From contig OZ017799.1 in the NCBI GenBank assembly GCA_963969395.1, forward strand, positions 25,546,501 through 25,610,500: a DNA stretch of 64,000 bases, read 5' to 3'. Position numbers and translations under genes: made by a program. This DNA comes from Pseudoscleropodium purum. Taxonomy: Eukaryota; Streptophyta; Bryopsida; Hypnales; Brachytheciaceae. Below, piece by piece: positions 26,871 to 38,800 of this stretch (within the stretch, counting starts at the first letter, position 1; each line of letters opens with the position of its first letter). The notes below the pieces were generated by a model. It made no database searches. It saw only the letters and a program-made list of their open reading frames with translations, and was not told the DNA's origin.

Positions 26871-28360
26871 TACCCAAATTTGGTGTTTGCCAAACTTTGA
26901 AGTTAAATAAAACCTAACCAAATTGTTATTTTTAGTAGTTTATATTTTTGTTAAGTTTTTCTTGAAGTCTAATTTTAGTATCAAAAATCTGATCTTCAAT
27001 ATAAATGATAGTGATTTTTCTATTCAAGATTTTGTGCAAGGTTACCCATTGCAATCTTGACATGTAGTGTTCGGAGCTCTTAGAAATGAGCCTCAAATAC
27101 ACTAGATCTTGGAGAGAAAGTCACATTCCAAAAAAAAAATTAAAAATATTGTAGAGTAGATTTTAAGAAGCTATAAATTGATTAGGGTGACACACGTTAG
27201 GTCCTTTAACCTCATTTTTTTGGGTCACCAACTTTTTAGATTTGACTTATAAAAAGAGGATTGAAAGACTTCACATCACTTTTGCAGTTTTAACACCTTC
27301 ATGGTCAAACATTATAATCTTTCACTCTATAAGTGATATTGTTGTGTTTTCTTTTCCTATAAGATCTCTAGCATGTCTAATTTAAATTTGTAGTGTTACA
27401 ATTCCAAAAAAATTGATACAACTTATCACAATGTTGGCATTTTGTTCAATTTAGAACAAATTCCAAGAAGCTCAAAACAAGCCTTAGGCATTTGGGGGTT
27501 AAGTTAGACCCTTAAAGCTCTAGAACTCGAAGTTGCATCTGGTTTCTGTTGTTCCAAGCCTTCTAAGTAGTATAGCCTTTAAGCAACCATTTACAAGCTA
27601 TTTTACCTTTTTTGTAGGCTTCTACAGACTATAAGATTTTTATTTATTTTTCAAAGAAAGATAAATAGATGTAGCATCTAATACAAGTGGTTTCATAATT
27701 TTCCAAGCAATACATAATTAGTTATGATTTTTCAAAGTTGTTAGTCCTAGGCACCTATCTATGACACTAGGTTTGGCAAAATTAGCATGCATGTGACCTA
27801 TAAAGGAAGATGAAGAAACCAAGAATTAGCAAGGGAATTTCCAATAAGTAACAAGCAAGGGTCTTAAAAGCGACCATATTTGTTCTCAATCAATTTTTAG
27901 GTTTTGCATTCTTCAAAAAAAGTAGTTGGCTTCCTAACATCATATTTAAATACATAAATGCAAATCTATTACTATATTTAAACATTAACTGACTGCATGT
28001 TTGAACCATTTACATTTAAACCTTAAAGTGATTTTTGATACACTTTAAGTTGCTCTCATATTAACTTCACCTCATAAAAAATTTATTACATATCCATTTT
28101 AAGACCATATTGTGTTCATTTAAAACTTAATTATAGGGGCGATTTGAAAAGGCCAGGCGATTTAAGAGCTGACTACTATACCTTCACCTTCACCCCCTCT
28201 CCAACCTCTAGCCTTGATTTTCGCAAATGCAGAGCTCGAGGGACTTGAGGGGTGCAATGTTAGGAAAATGCTAGGAATGGACGAACAAAAGTTGACAAGG
28301 TATTTCCCCATGCTGCCTTGACCCCACTTGCACTCTTAAACCTCCGAGGGGCCTGTCTAG
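26871..28360. other. AT-rich intergenic DNA upstream of the PPR gene
   Basis: No gene recognised. GC rises from about 28130 towards the PPR promoter. A GGTCCTTTAACCTC segment near 27210 recalls the TTAA-family end but has no partner that I could find. Confidence 0.45.
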
Positions 28361-28701
28361 CACATTCCATCTTCAGCTGGTGCTCCAGTGCCTGCCGTCT
28401 CGAGGACGGAAGCCAGAAGCCCCAGTTGATGCCCAGTTGCAGCTTGGGTCAGCGCAGAATCGCTCAAATTGAGGTTTCGTGAGAGAAGGAATCACCGATT
28501 TTGAGGAAGTTTCGGGTTTTCTGCATTCTTGAAGGTTTGGGTACATTCGAGGTTCCAGAATTCGTTGGCAATCGATTGAGTTTGGCAAGGTTTGGCAAGA
28601 GATCGAAGCATTTAACGCAGTGTAGGAGTGTTATTAGTTATTAGTTAATTAGGTTAAGTGGACCGAGAGATGGCTTTCGATCTTCGAGGATGGGGCGGTA
28701 G

Positions 28702-28708
28702 TATAAAT
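28702..28708 (+). promoter_or_regulatory. candidate TATA box of the PPR gene
   Basis: TATAAAT lies in an otherwise GC-rich stretch 57 bp before the proposed ATG at 28765. This would place transcription start near 28735 and leave a very short leader. Position and context are right but this is inference. Confidence 0.45.
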
Positions 28709-28764
28709 TCGGCGTGCGAGCGCAAAATGTTCGATTGGTGGAGCGTTGCGCGTTATTGCGCAAC

Positions 28765-31700
28765 ATGGGGGTCAACACTAGCTTCGCCTTCTCCAAGATG
28801 AAGTTCCCTGTTCCTGTGCCTGTAAGTTTGCGTCACTGTGCTCTCTCGTTTGTTTTATTCTAGAGCAACAATCTCAATTAAAATGTGTTTCATGCACCCA
28901 TGGTACTATTTGAGTTAGGATTTAGGGTGTAGGGTTCAGAGCGTATTGATAGTCAGGTTTCACTCCACTGGGAAAATTTAGAAAATGTTTTTTAAATTGC
29001 AGAAAGTTTCAGGGGAGCGTTTCTGGGTGAATCCGAAGTCTTCATCATTGGGCGAAGCACGTCATATGGATGTGATGCACAACCAATTTCGAGGCCAGGC
29101 CTACCGGTGGTACTATATCGTTTTGTATTGTGAAAATGTCATTCATCCCTGGCTTAGTATGTCACCAGGCAGAGGCAATTATTATTTTCTATTTCATTGT
29201 TTATTACTGTTTGACTTAATTTAAAAGAAACAGTACACCTGAATTTTTATTAGAGATGTTTGGATGAAACAGGTGGTTCAGCAGCGGAATTGCTAACTTG
29301 AATGGACGAACAAACGTTGACAAGGCATTTCTTCATACTTACAAGGATGAGAAGGCGGTGGTTAAAAAGGATAGAGCAACGATTGTGCTGCAGTATCTAG
29401 AACAACAAGGTGCACTGGTGAACTACTCTGATTACTTGAAAATGCTGAAAAGATGCATTGAGGTTAAAGACTTGGTGACAGGCAGGCTGGTGCATACTCA
29501 TATTCTCCAACATCGCATGCAGCCAGACCAATACATTGCCAATGCACTGATTAACATGTACTTACATTGTGGAAGTTTGGAAGAAGCCCGGCAAGCGTTT
29601 GACCATTTGGAGAGGACCGTCCATTCTTGCAATGCCATGATTGTAAGCTATGCTCGGGATGGCCATGTGGAGGAGGCCTTTAATTTACTAGGTCAGATTC
29701 AGCAAGAGGGCCTTATTCCAGAGAGAACTACTTTCGTGAGCTTCCTGAATGCTTGCAAAACTCCAGGTGCCTTGGAGTGGGGCAGAGAAGTTCATATTAA
29801 AGCTACGAAAGCTGGACTTCTCTCTGACGTCAGAGTGGGCAATTGTTTAATCAACATGTATGCAAAGTGTGGCAGTATTCTGGAAGCGCGGAACGTTTTC
29901 GATCGGATGGAGAGAAAGACGGTTGTTTCCTGGACCATGATGATTGGGGTTTATGCTGAAAGTGGCCATAGTCATGCTGCTTTTGATATGTTTCAGAGAA
30001 TGCAGCGGGAAGGTGTAGAGCCGAACCAGATTACATACATGAGCGTATTGAATGCCTTCTCGACCCCTGCAGCCTTCGAGTGGGGCAAGGCAGTTCATGC
30101 TCACATAGTCCATGCTGGATACGAATCTAACACGGCAATTGGAACTGCCCTGGTGAAGATGTATGCCAAGTGCGGCAGCTACAAGGATTGTCGCCAAGTT
30201 TTTGAAAAGATCGTTAATCGGGATCTTATTGCCTGGAACACAATGATTGGAGGACTTGCGGCTGGCGGCATGTGGGAAGAGGCTTCTGAATTTTATCACC
30301 AGATGCAGCGGGTAGGCATAATGCCAAACAAGGTTACGTATTTGAGTATCATAAATACTTGCGTCAATTCAGCAGCTCTGCAGTGGGGTAAGGAAATTCA
30401 TTCTCGTGTATTGAAAGCTGGTTTTATATCTGATTTAGGCGTAGCAAATGCCCTTATTAGCATGTATGCTAGATGCGGGAGCATCAAGGATGCTCGTCTT
30501 GTTTTTGACAAAATGGTGAGAAGAGATGTCATTTCATGGACTGCAATGATTGGGGGCCTTGCCAAGAGCGGCCCTAGTACAGGAGCCTGGGCTGTTTTTC
30601 AAGAAATGCAAGAAGCAGGTGTGGAACCGAACAGGGTGACTTATATGAGCATCTTGAATGCCTGTTCCAGTCCAGCAGATTTGGACTGGGGGAGGAGAAT
30701 CCATCTTCAAGTCATGGAAGCTGGACTGGCCGGTGATACTCAGGTGGGAAATACCCTTGTGAACATGTATTCTACGTGTGGCAGTGTCTTGGACGCCCGT
30801 CAAGTTTTTGACAGAATGAGCAAGCGAGATGTTGTTGCGTTCAATGCTATGATTGGCGGATATGCTGCTCATAGTCTTGGTAAAGAGGCCTTGAAATTAT
30901 TTAATAGAATGGAAGAAGAAGACCTGAAGCCTGACAAAGTTACGTATATGAACATGCTGAATGCATGTGCCAACGCGGGATCCTTAGAATGGACTAGAAA
31001 GATCGATACGCTAGCTGTGAAGGATGGCTTGTTATCAGAGATCAGTGTTGGGAATGCCCTAGTGAGTACGTACGCCAAGTGTGGAAGCTTCAGGGATGCG
31101 CAACGTATTTTCGAGCAAATGAGCAAGCGCAATGTCATCTCATGGAACGCAATCATAGGCGGGCTTGCACAGCATGGGAGAGGGAACGAGGCCCTTCTAC
31201 TTTTTGAGAAAATGAAACGGGAAGGGTTCAAGCCAGACACGGTGACTTTCGTCAGCGTCCTCTCAGCGTGCAGCCATGCGGGCCTCTTGGAAGAAGGGCG
31301 CGAATTTTTTTCGTGCATGGCTCAAGACTTCGGCATCGCACCAACAATTGAGCACTACGGGTCCATGGTGGATCTCCTGGGCCGTGCTGGGCAAGTCGAT
31401 GAAGCAGAAGCGCTAATCAAGAGTATGCCACTGCAAGCTAACACGAAGATTCTGGGTGCCTTACTTGGTGCTTGTAGAATTCACGGAAACATTCTCGTGG
31501 CCGAGTGGGCGGCCGAAAGCAGTCTGAAGTTGGATCCCGACAATGCGGCCGTGTACGTGTCGCTGGCACACATGTATGCAGCCGCAGGGATGTGGGAGTC
31601 GGCAACGAAGATGAGGAAATTGATGGAGCAGAAAGGCATCACCAAGGAACCTGGGCGAAGCTGGATTGAAGTGGAAGGGAAGTTGCACCACTTCGTGGCG

Positions 31701-32057
31701 GGAGATCGGTCCCATTCTCAGGCAAATGACATTTACGCGGAGCTGGATCGTTTGACCCTGCAGATGAAGAGGGACGGGTATGCGCCGGACACGCAGTTGG
31801 TGCTGCACGATGTGGACGAGAACGAGAAGGAACTGGCTGTGTCCTACCATAGTGAGAAGCTGGCCATTGCGTATGGGTTGATCAGCACGCCCCCGGGATC
31901 CCTCATCAGGGTTTTCAAAAACCTCCGTGTTTGTGTTGACTGCCATTCTGCCACCAAGTTCATTACTCGCATTGTTGGGCGTGAGATCGTGGCCAGGGAC
32001 GCCACCCGATTTCATCATTTCCGAGATGGAGTCTGTTCTTGTGGAGACTACTGGTAA
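28765..32057 (+). CDS. PLS-class pentatricopeptide repeat protein with E and DYW domains (organellar RNA editing factor)
   Basis: Predicted C-to-U RNA editing factor of mitochondria or plastids. Each PPR motif would read one RNA base and the DYW domain would deaminate a target cytidine (family knowledge). The main exon carries six to seven P-L-S triplets of about 101 residues (MYAKCGSILEARNVFDRM-type motifs). After these come the E region (LLGACRIHGN, EPGRSWIEVEG) and a complete DYW domain with HSE (about residues 913-915), CVDC (941-944), CSC and the exact terminus GDYW before TAA. TGA at 29265-29267 blocks the frame upstream, so I join ATG 28765-28821, 29003-29106 and 29273-32057 (GT-AG, phases agree, 981 residues). 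The early region with YRWFSSGIANL could be a targeting sequence. The two 5' introns are less certain than the body. Confidence 0.93.
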
Positions 32058-32769
32058 CTTTGTTTCTTTTGTCATCCCTGTTGCCAGTTGCATTGATTTT
32101 TTTCAGTTACTCCCTCATGGCACTCAGCTCCATTGTGACTCCAGTTCAGACTACCACACCGCATTCCCCTTCATCCATCTTGCTAAACCTCAAATTGGTT
32201 ACTTTCCTTTGGGGGCAGCAGTTTCTCGAACTGCTGCTACGGTCCTTCCCCTTGAGGTAGAAGTGCCTAAAAGCATCTGCTGCCCAAATCCGATCTCTTT
32301 CCCGCCCAGAATAAAGCCTGGTGCCGTCAGACTTCGGAAATCACTTAATTGGGTCAGAGAATAGGCGCAATTAGATGTGGCAGCAAGTGGTTTAGTATTG
32401 AGCAGAGCATGGTTACGGAGCTGACTCTGTAAATGCAACGTTGGAAATGGAGACTTGGTTTAACACTAAAATGTGTGTGAGTTAATCCATAAAAGAGCAT
32501 CCACCAGGTGGGTAATGAATCTTTTCAAGAGCTTAAGTTCAGTTACTATGAAAGTTGCAAAAGAATGGATGGAAAATCATCCAAGTATGCTGAAAAAGCA
32601 ATTTTGTCTATTCTTCAATGATGTGACTAGTGTGATCAACCAATGCTTCATGATTATTGTGCAAGGCTATGAATGAATGAATTTAGGGATGGGAAGAAGA
32701 GGGATAGAGAAATGTGACATTGTAGATATGATGTTCAGAATTTTTATGAGTCATAATCTATTTTGCTAA
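32058..32769 (+). other. 3' flank of the PPR gene
   Basis: Moderate GC to about 32440, consistent with a 3' UTR, then AT-rich. The antisense and out-of-frame ORFs overlapping the end of the PPR gene are shadows. Confidence 0.4.
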
Positions 32770-33656
32770 ACTTGTAAAGGCCTAAGGCCATTTCTTGTCA
32801 AAAATAACTCAAAATTGTGATATCTAGTGCAATATGTAAAAAATATTTTGTTTTTGTTTTTGCAAACTTAACCATAGGATCTTGCAATAAACTAGCATTA
32901 GAATGTGTGGAAGGAAATTTGGAAATTTTGACCACATAGATTGCAAGATATTTGAGTTCAAAGTGAAGAAAACATAGTTTTTTGGCATTGTTGCAAAACT
33001 AGTCTTTAAGACTTTGAATCCTCTTAATTTAAAATTTCTGCATTTAATATTTTGACTTATAAAAATTATATCACAAATTATTGAGTTGAGAGTTTAGGAA
33101 AAATGAATTAAAAAAAAAATATATAATTTTGATTCTTTAAGAAATTGTTAATTAGAAGCACATGTGAAATAGTGGGAAAAAAATTATTAATATCTCTATG
33201 ATAGAATTGAACTTCACTAAATTCAACAATTAGATTGTTTTAACAATCAAACTAAATCTTGTGCAACTTTCTTCTCTTGAAAATTGTAAAATTTGAATTA
33301 AGAAACAAATTCAATACTTTAGTTTTTTTAAAAGGCACTATGTTTGCTTGAAAAACTAGATCCTTCATAACTTTCACATCACATCCAAATGGGACAAATC
33401 AAATCTTTTTATACATACAAAAGTATTATCAATTAAAAAGATTATTTTATTTCAAAAAATTTAGGGTTTTTTATATTGTATCCTCTTTGACTTTTGCTCC
33501 CATTTATCAATTGAAATAAAAATTATATTTTCCAAAAGATTATTAGTTATTCTATCTTGAAAACAAGTTTCAAAAAACATGCCAAAACTTGAGATTCTAG
33601 AAGCTTGACCAAATTGTCAAGTATGTGTAAAAGAGGAACACTTTAATATTTAGGGA
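32770..33656 (+). mobile_element. TTAA-family element, second subfamily, copy 3
   Basis: Flanked by CTAA (32766-32769) and TTAA (33657-33660), with the end ATATTTAGGGA. The interior aligns with copies ending at 54904 and 58220 and with the inverted copy at 62.2-63.3 kb (shared blocks such as CAATTGAAATAAAAATTATA and TTAGTTATTCTATCTTGAAAA). No coding capacity. Confidence 0.6.
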
Positions 33657-33660
33657 TTAA

Positions 33661-35860
33661 AAAACTTGAAATCTACATTTGCTTTCTTCCTAGAGACTCT
33701 TACTAATAGGGATTAAGTGTAGAATTGGGTAATTGAAAAATAATTGTAGAGTATATCGTGGGTACTTGTGACACATTTATGATATTCCATCCAAATAGTT
33801 AGAATATTCTATCATGATGAACTTAAAGGTGACATCACATGTCATAATGTCATGATGTTGTGATGTAATGTGTCTTGGATAACTTTGGTTCAATTGAAAG
33901 ATCATTTTGGAACATGGAGTATAAAAGTTGTATAAGTGTCATTACTCAAATGAGTACTACAATTGCATTGAAGCTCCAATTTAACTATATGATAGATTTT
34001 TGAAAAAGTAACACGATTTTTTTGTAATTCATCTAAATTTCAAATCCAAAGCTTTAACTCATTGACATTTATGAATGCTTAAAGTTTATGTTTTCAAATT
34101 CAACAACTCCACCTTTTTACTTCCAAGACTATATTTATCACTTTATAATTCTAAACTAAAAGTTCTATAGCGATTAGAAGAGATTTGAGGCTTCTACACG
34201 GTAGTTTCAGTTTTGTTCTCGATACTAATGGCTGTTATCAAGCCAGTAATTACAAAAAAAAGAAAATTATAAAAAAAAATGTTTAGTCCTGAAATGCAAA
34301 AAAAGTCTAAAAAGATTAAAAATAAATAAAAATAAAAAACAATGACGTGGCACTCTTTTGACCAAATCCAACAATGACATGGCGATTTGCGTTCCTATAG
34401 CAGTTTCAGCATTCTTAGGGCTTGATAATCCACAGCCATGTAGAGCCCCCAAATTTCTTTTAATGATAATAGAAATCTAACAAGTACACATTTATACCAA
34501 ATCTTAGAATTAGATACCCTCTAAACAAACTTTTATAAGTGACCAAAATCATGGTCCTTGAATTTGATGACAATTGTTTCTTCTTCACTCCAACAAGTAT
34601 AACTTTTACATACAAACTTCAAACTAAAAGTTTTACTATTTTTTTAAAGTTAACAATATAACCCTTCAACATCAACAAGGACATTTGGCATTAGATGAAT
34701 GATAGGGAATTCTTGTAATACAAGAGAAGTTCAACTATTCATCTGTGGAATTTTGTTGTCAAAAGCTACAATAGCTTGACTTTCTATGAGTGCTTTCACA
34801 ATTTTTTAAGTCAAATATTCACACGCTAATAGAAACTAATGGAAACTAATGTCAGATTTCTGTGGTCACCCCTTCGTCCTTTAATCCATGCTTGTACTAA
34901 ATTTCAAAGCCAGTTATTTCCTAACGAAATTTTTATGAGCAATCAAAATCCCTGCTCTTGCTCTTGAACGTGGGAGCTCCTGAACGTCGGCGCTTTGTGC
35001 GCCTGCGCCAGATTCCACTGGGTTGTTTTGCACCCGGAACCACAGTTCACTGCCCGGAGCCTAGAGGTCGTCCTGCCATTGTCTGCTTAAACTCGACGTC
35101 AGTGTTGCTGCTTTGAGAAGCAACACTAAATAGAATGAAGAGCTAGTGGAGCTGGTCAGTCTACCTACGACCAATTCAGTAATCTAGCTACGACTTCAAT
35201 TCCAAATGTTCTTCAACTAAATCGTATGATTGCAAATGAACGAACTTATAATTAAGATCAACGAACGAAGGTTCCATCATACCTCTTACTAGAGAATCTG
35301 AAAAAGATTAACCAAAATCAAATGGATTTCCAGGACTCGAATCAGCTTTTGCCAGCCAAGATCAAAATTTAATTAATTCGAACGTACTGCACACTCAGTG
35401 ATGTTCGTTCGGGCGCGCACTAGCTGCTGCCTCGGCCGGCCTTGCTGCTGGAAAATTCGATGGAATGCCCAGCGATTCAATGCAAGCACCTGACTCGATC
35501 ATCAGTAAAGAATATATCTACTTGTCCTCTATACCCGGCCATACCAGTGAGTAGTAAATCTGCATACTAAGCCAATAATCCATGCAGGGCGATCAACACC
35601 GACAGAATGGAAGTGTTCCGTTCGGTGCTGTATTTCTCCATGATTGTACATTGCCAATCGATATAGATCGAGAGAGGGCTGATCGATAAAAGTCACGCCT
35701 TGCACTTCAATGATGACCTGTAAGGCCGATTGAGACGCCCACGTTCTGAGCTAACGATCCAGTCGGGAAGAGACCGAGAAGTAATTTGAAGTCCGCGAGT
35801 CCGAAATTAACCTCCGTAGAGTCGGTGAGCGACGTGACTACTCCCATCCTTCGATATCGA
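33661..35860. other. AT-rich spacer, then GC-richer 3' flank of the ERECTA gene
   Basis: 33661 to about 34900 is AT-rich with no gene. 34950-35860 is GC-richer and lies immediately 3' of the receptor-kinase stop codon on the minus strand, so it probably includes the 3' UTR. A short GC-rich block at 34960-35100 has no recognisable coding meaning. Confidence 0.4.
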
Positions 35861-38800
35861 TCAGAGAACATTTCTGGAAATCACATCTTCAAATTGGTCC
35901 AGCAAGTCCCCGCCGGAGGTGCTGCTACTGGCAATGATGTCCTCGGCTTGCTTGGCACTGTAGGTGTCGATGTAGCGCCGATGCTTCGATCCTGGCGACG
36001 GATAGCTCGGGGGCTTGGTCGGCGCTGGCGCCACCACTGGCACGAGGGAGCCCAGCACTTGCGCCACGTCGTACATGGTGGGTCGCTGAGACGGCGTTTG
36101 TTTCGAACATAGCAATGCCAGCTTCAGCGCCTTCTCTAGGTGGTCGATGCTCGGACATGTTGCTCGCACATACGGATCCACGTATTCCAGCACATTTCGA
36201 TCGTCGATTTTTGACCTCACCTGGGAAAATGCTTACGCCACATCCGGGCACTCAGAATTAGACAATGAATGGAATTGACCTTGCAGAGTTGCAATTTTTT
36301 GTATTTGAATTTAGATGGATGGAAAAAATTATTGACGTTTTCTACAGTTGACAGTGCTACATTCCGAAAAAATCACTGACTGAATGACTGGCGCCCTTCT
36401 CTTCTTAGAATTGAATTTATTAGCATAGATCTTCAGCCAGGCATTACGTTCTGTAGCCCATGGATATAAGCTAGCAAAAGTTTGAAGAGGGCATAAGTAA
36501 TTGTATGCATACCCAGTCCAGCAAGTTGACTTCATCTTCAACAGCCATTTTGCCCATGAGAAGCTCCAGCAGCACAATGCCGAAGCTGTAAACATCCGAC
36601 TTGTCATTCAGACGGGACGTCTGGGCATATTCGGGATCAATGTATCCAATCGTCCCTAGCACAAACGTCGAGGTGTGCGTCCTAGTTGGCTGAATGTTTT
36701 TGGCAAGTCCAAAGTCACACAGGTGAGCCTCCATATTGGCATTCAGAAGTATGTTGCACGATTTCACATCTCGATGAACGACCTCAGGTTTACAGTCTTG
36801 GTGCAGATATGCCAGTCCTTGTGCTGCTCCCAACGCTATCTTCAAACGCGTATTCCAATCCATCTTGGTTGACCTTTTCGCGGGACCTGCTCGCAGGCAG
36901 TACCACATATGAATTATAATTCCAACCAAGTCGATCGATCTTTCACTGCACCATAATTATTAGAATCGTAACAAAATTTTGAACGTATTGTATCTGGGTG
37001 CGTCCCTACCTGGATTCCGTACGTGTGGAGAAGCGAATGGTACTAACAGTAAATATATCAAATCACGCGTGAACGTAAAATCATTTAGAAGCCAGAATTA
37101 TCAAAATACTAACAAGTAGTCTCAAACATAATTCTTCCTCGAATGATCCTAAGGAGGGATCGAAGCTGTATGACACACAACCTCATGTTTACTTATTTAT
37201 CATACTGGGCCAGGATATTTCAGAATGCCAAAGTTTCGATCGATAGGGCGGGCGTCCAAATGTCGAAGACATCTATGATAATGAGCAGGTACGATTCGCC
37301 CGGACGGACTCTAATTAAGTAGTCCAGTAATTGTGCCAATAATTCATTAATTCACTGAACTAGCTAGCATCCGCTCTCTGCCTGGCAATAAAATGAAGTT
37401 CTCAATGTTCTAAGAGTAGATTCTCGTGGACGTACCATGAAGATGGTCGTACAAGCTGCCATATTCCATGAAATCATAGAAGAGGAAGTTGCCAGCTGAG
37501 GACATAGAATACCCACGCAGACTAACGATGTTTCGGTGTTTGATGTTGCCCAGCGTCTTTAACTCTGTCTCGAACTCCTGAATGTTTTGAGGGTAGTAGT
37601 TGAAGAGTTTCTTGATGGCGATTGAGTGGCCATTCTTGAGAGTGCATTTGTATACAGTACTCGAGCCACCTCGTCCTGCCACGTACTTCTCGCTCAAATT
37701 CTCCGTCAGGCGCATCATCTCTTCGAATGACTGTGGCGCCATCCCCAAGTGGAACGTCACTAAACTCGGTGGCCCTGCAGCTCATGAGGAATAATTAATT
37801 ACCCAACCCTTGTTGAGCCACTACTGTTACATACTGGCCTTCACACAGTTTCATCCTAGATTGACTAGCTCTGGCTTTTTTAATTCCTTAGTTACAACAT
37901 GAAAATAATTATGTACCATTTGATTTTTGACATAGGCCTGTACTGCTTGCTGTTATTGCAAGTATAACGCATATATTTATATGTATATAAAGGACTATAC
38001 CTTGTGATGTTTTAGGCAGCTTCAGAATGTGACGGGGACGCATGATGCGCATGGCTCCAAAGAGCAGAAGAGCAAATAGGCAGACTGCAGAGATTGCGAT
38101 TCCCCAGGCAGCTGTTGCTCCCAATGGACCTGTGCAATGAGAAAGTGATGTTTAGTTAGTGTCCAGACTGAAAATTGTTCACTCAGACTTGATGATGCAG
38201 ACTCACATGAATTGAAGAAAACGGTTTAATTCGTTTACACCAGGAGGAAATTCTCATGATGCATGGTGGCACGTATCATATATAGTCCACTAGAGATGAA
38301 TTTCCAGCAAGCATCTCAAGTGTTCTACACATTTTGCCTTCCAAATTATCAGGGCATACCATTCGTTCGAGGTGCACCCCGAGGAAACAAGCTCCCCCCA
38401 CACAGGCTGTTAGTTGCGAAACATAGCTGTGGATTGCCATAGTAGCTGCAGCAACCCGCACCCCACACCCATTTCTAGATTATTTATTGATAAGAGAAGG
38501 AACTGACTTTCAGCTGGCTAGTGAGTAATGCCTGGTTGCATGTAGCCTATTAGAAAACTACGTACAATGAAATACCTAATTACTTGAACCATGCATATCC
38601 AATACGACTTTCAGCAAATCGAACCTTTGTTGCAGACAGTGAAACTCTCACTTCATGTAACGTCATTACCTAGGGGGGTGTTATACCCAGTATTGTAATT
38701 ATTAAGAGATTCTGACGATCGCTGTACTGTATGTCTTGGTTGACATGACCGAGAACAACTGCTGTCATTGATACGAATTTAACGTTCAGGCCAGATAGAA

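Noticed and set aside
29847..32093. Several minus-strand ORFs of 110-210 codons
   Set aside because: Antisense shadows of the PPR exon, caused by its repeat structure and high GC.
38276..38461. Cysteine-containing 61-codon minus-strand ORF overlapping the ERECTA cap exon
   Set aside because: Uses a different frame whose exits do not match the phase of the transmembrane exon; it also runs into a stop.
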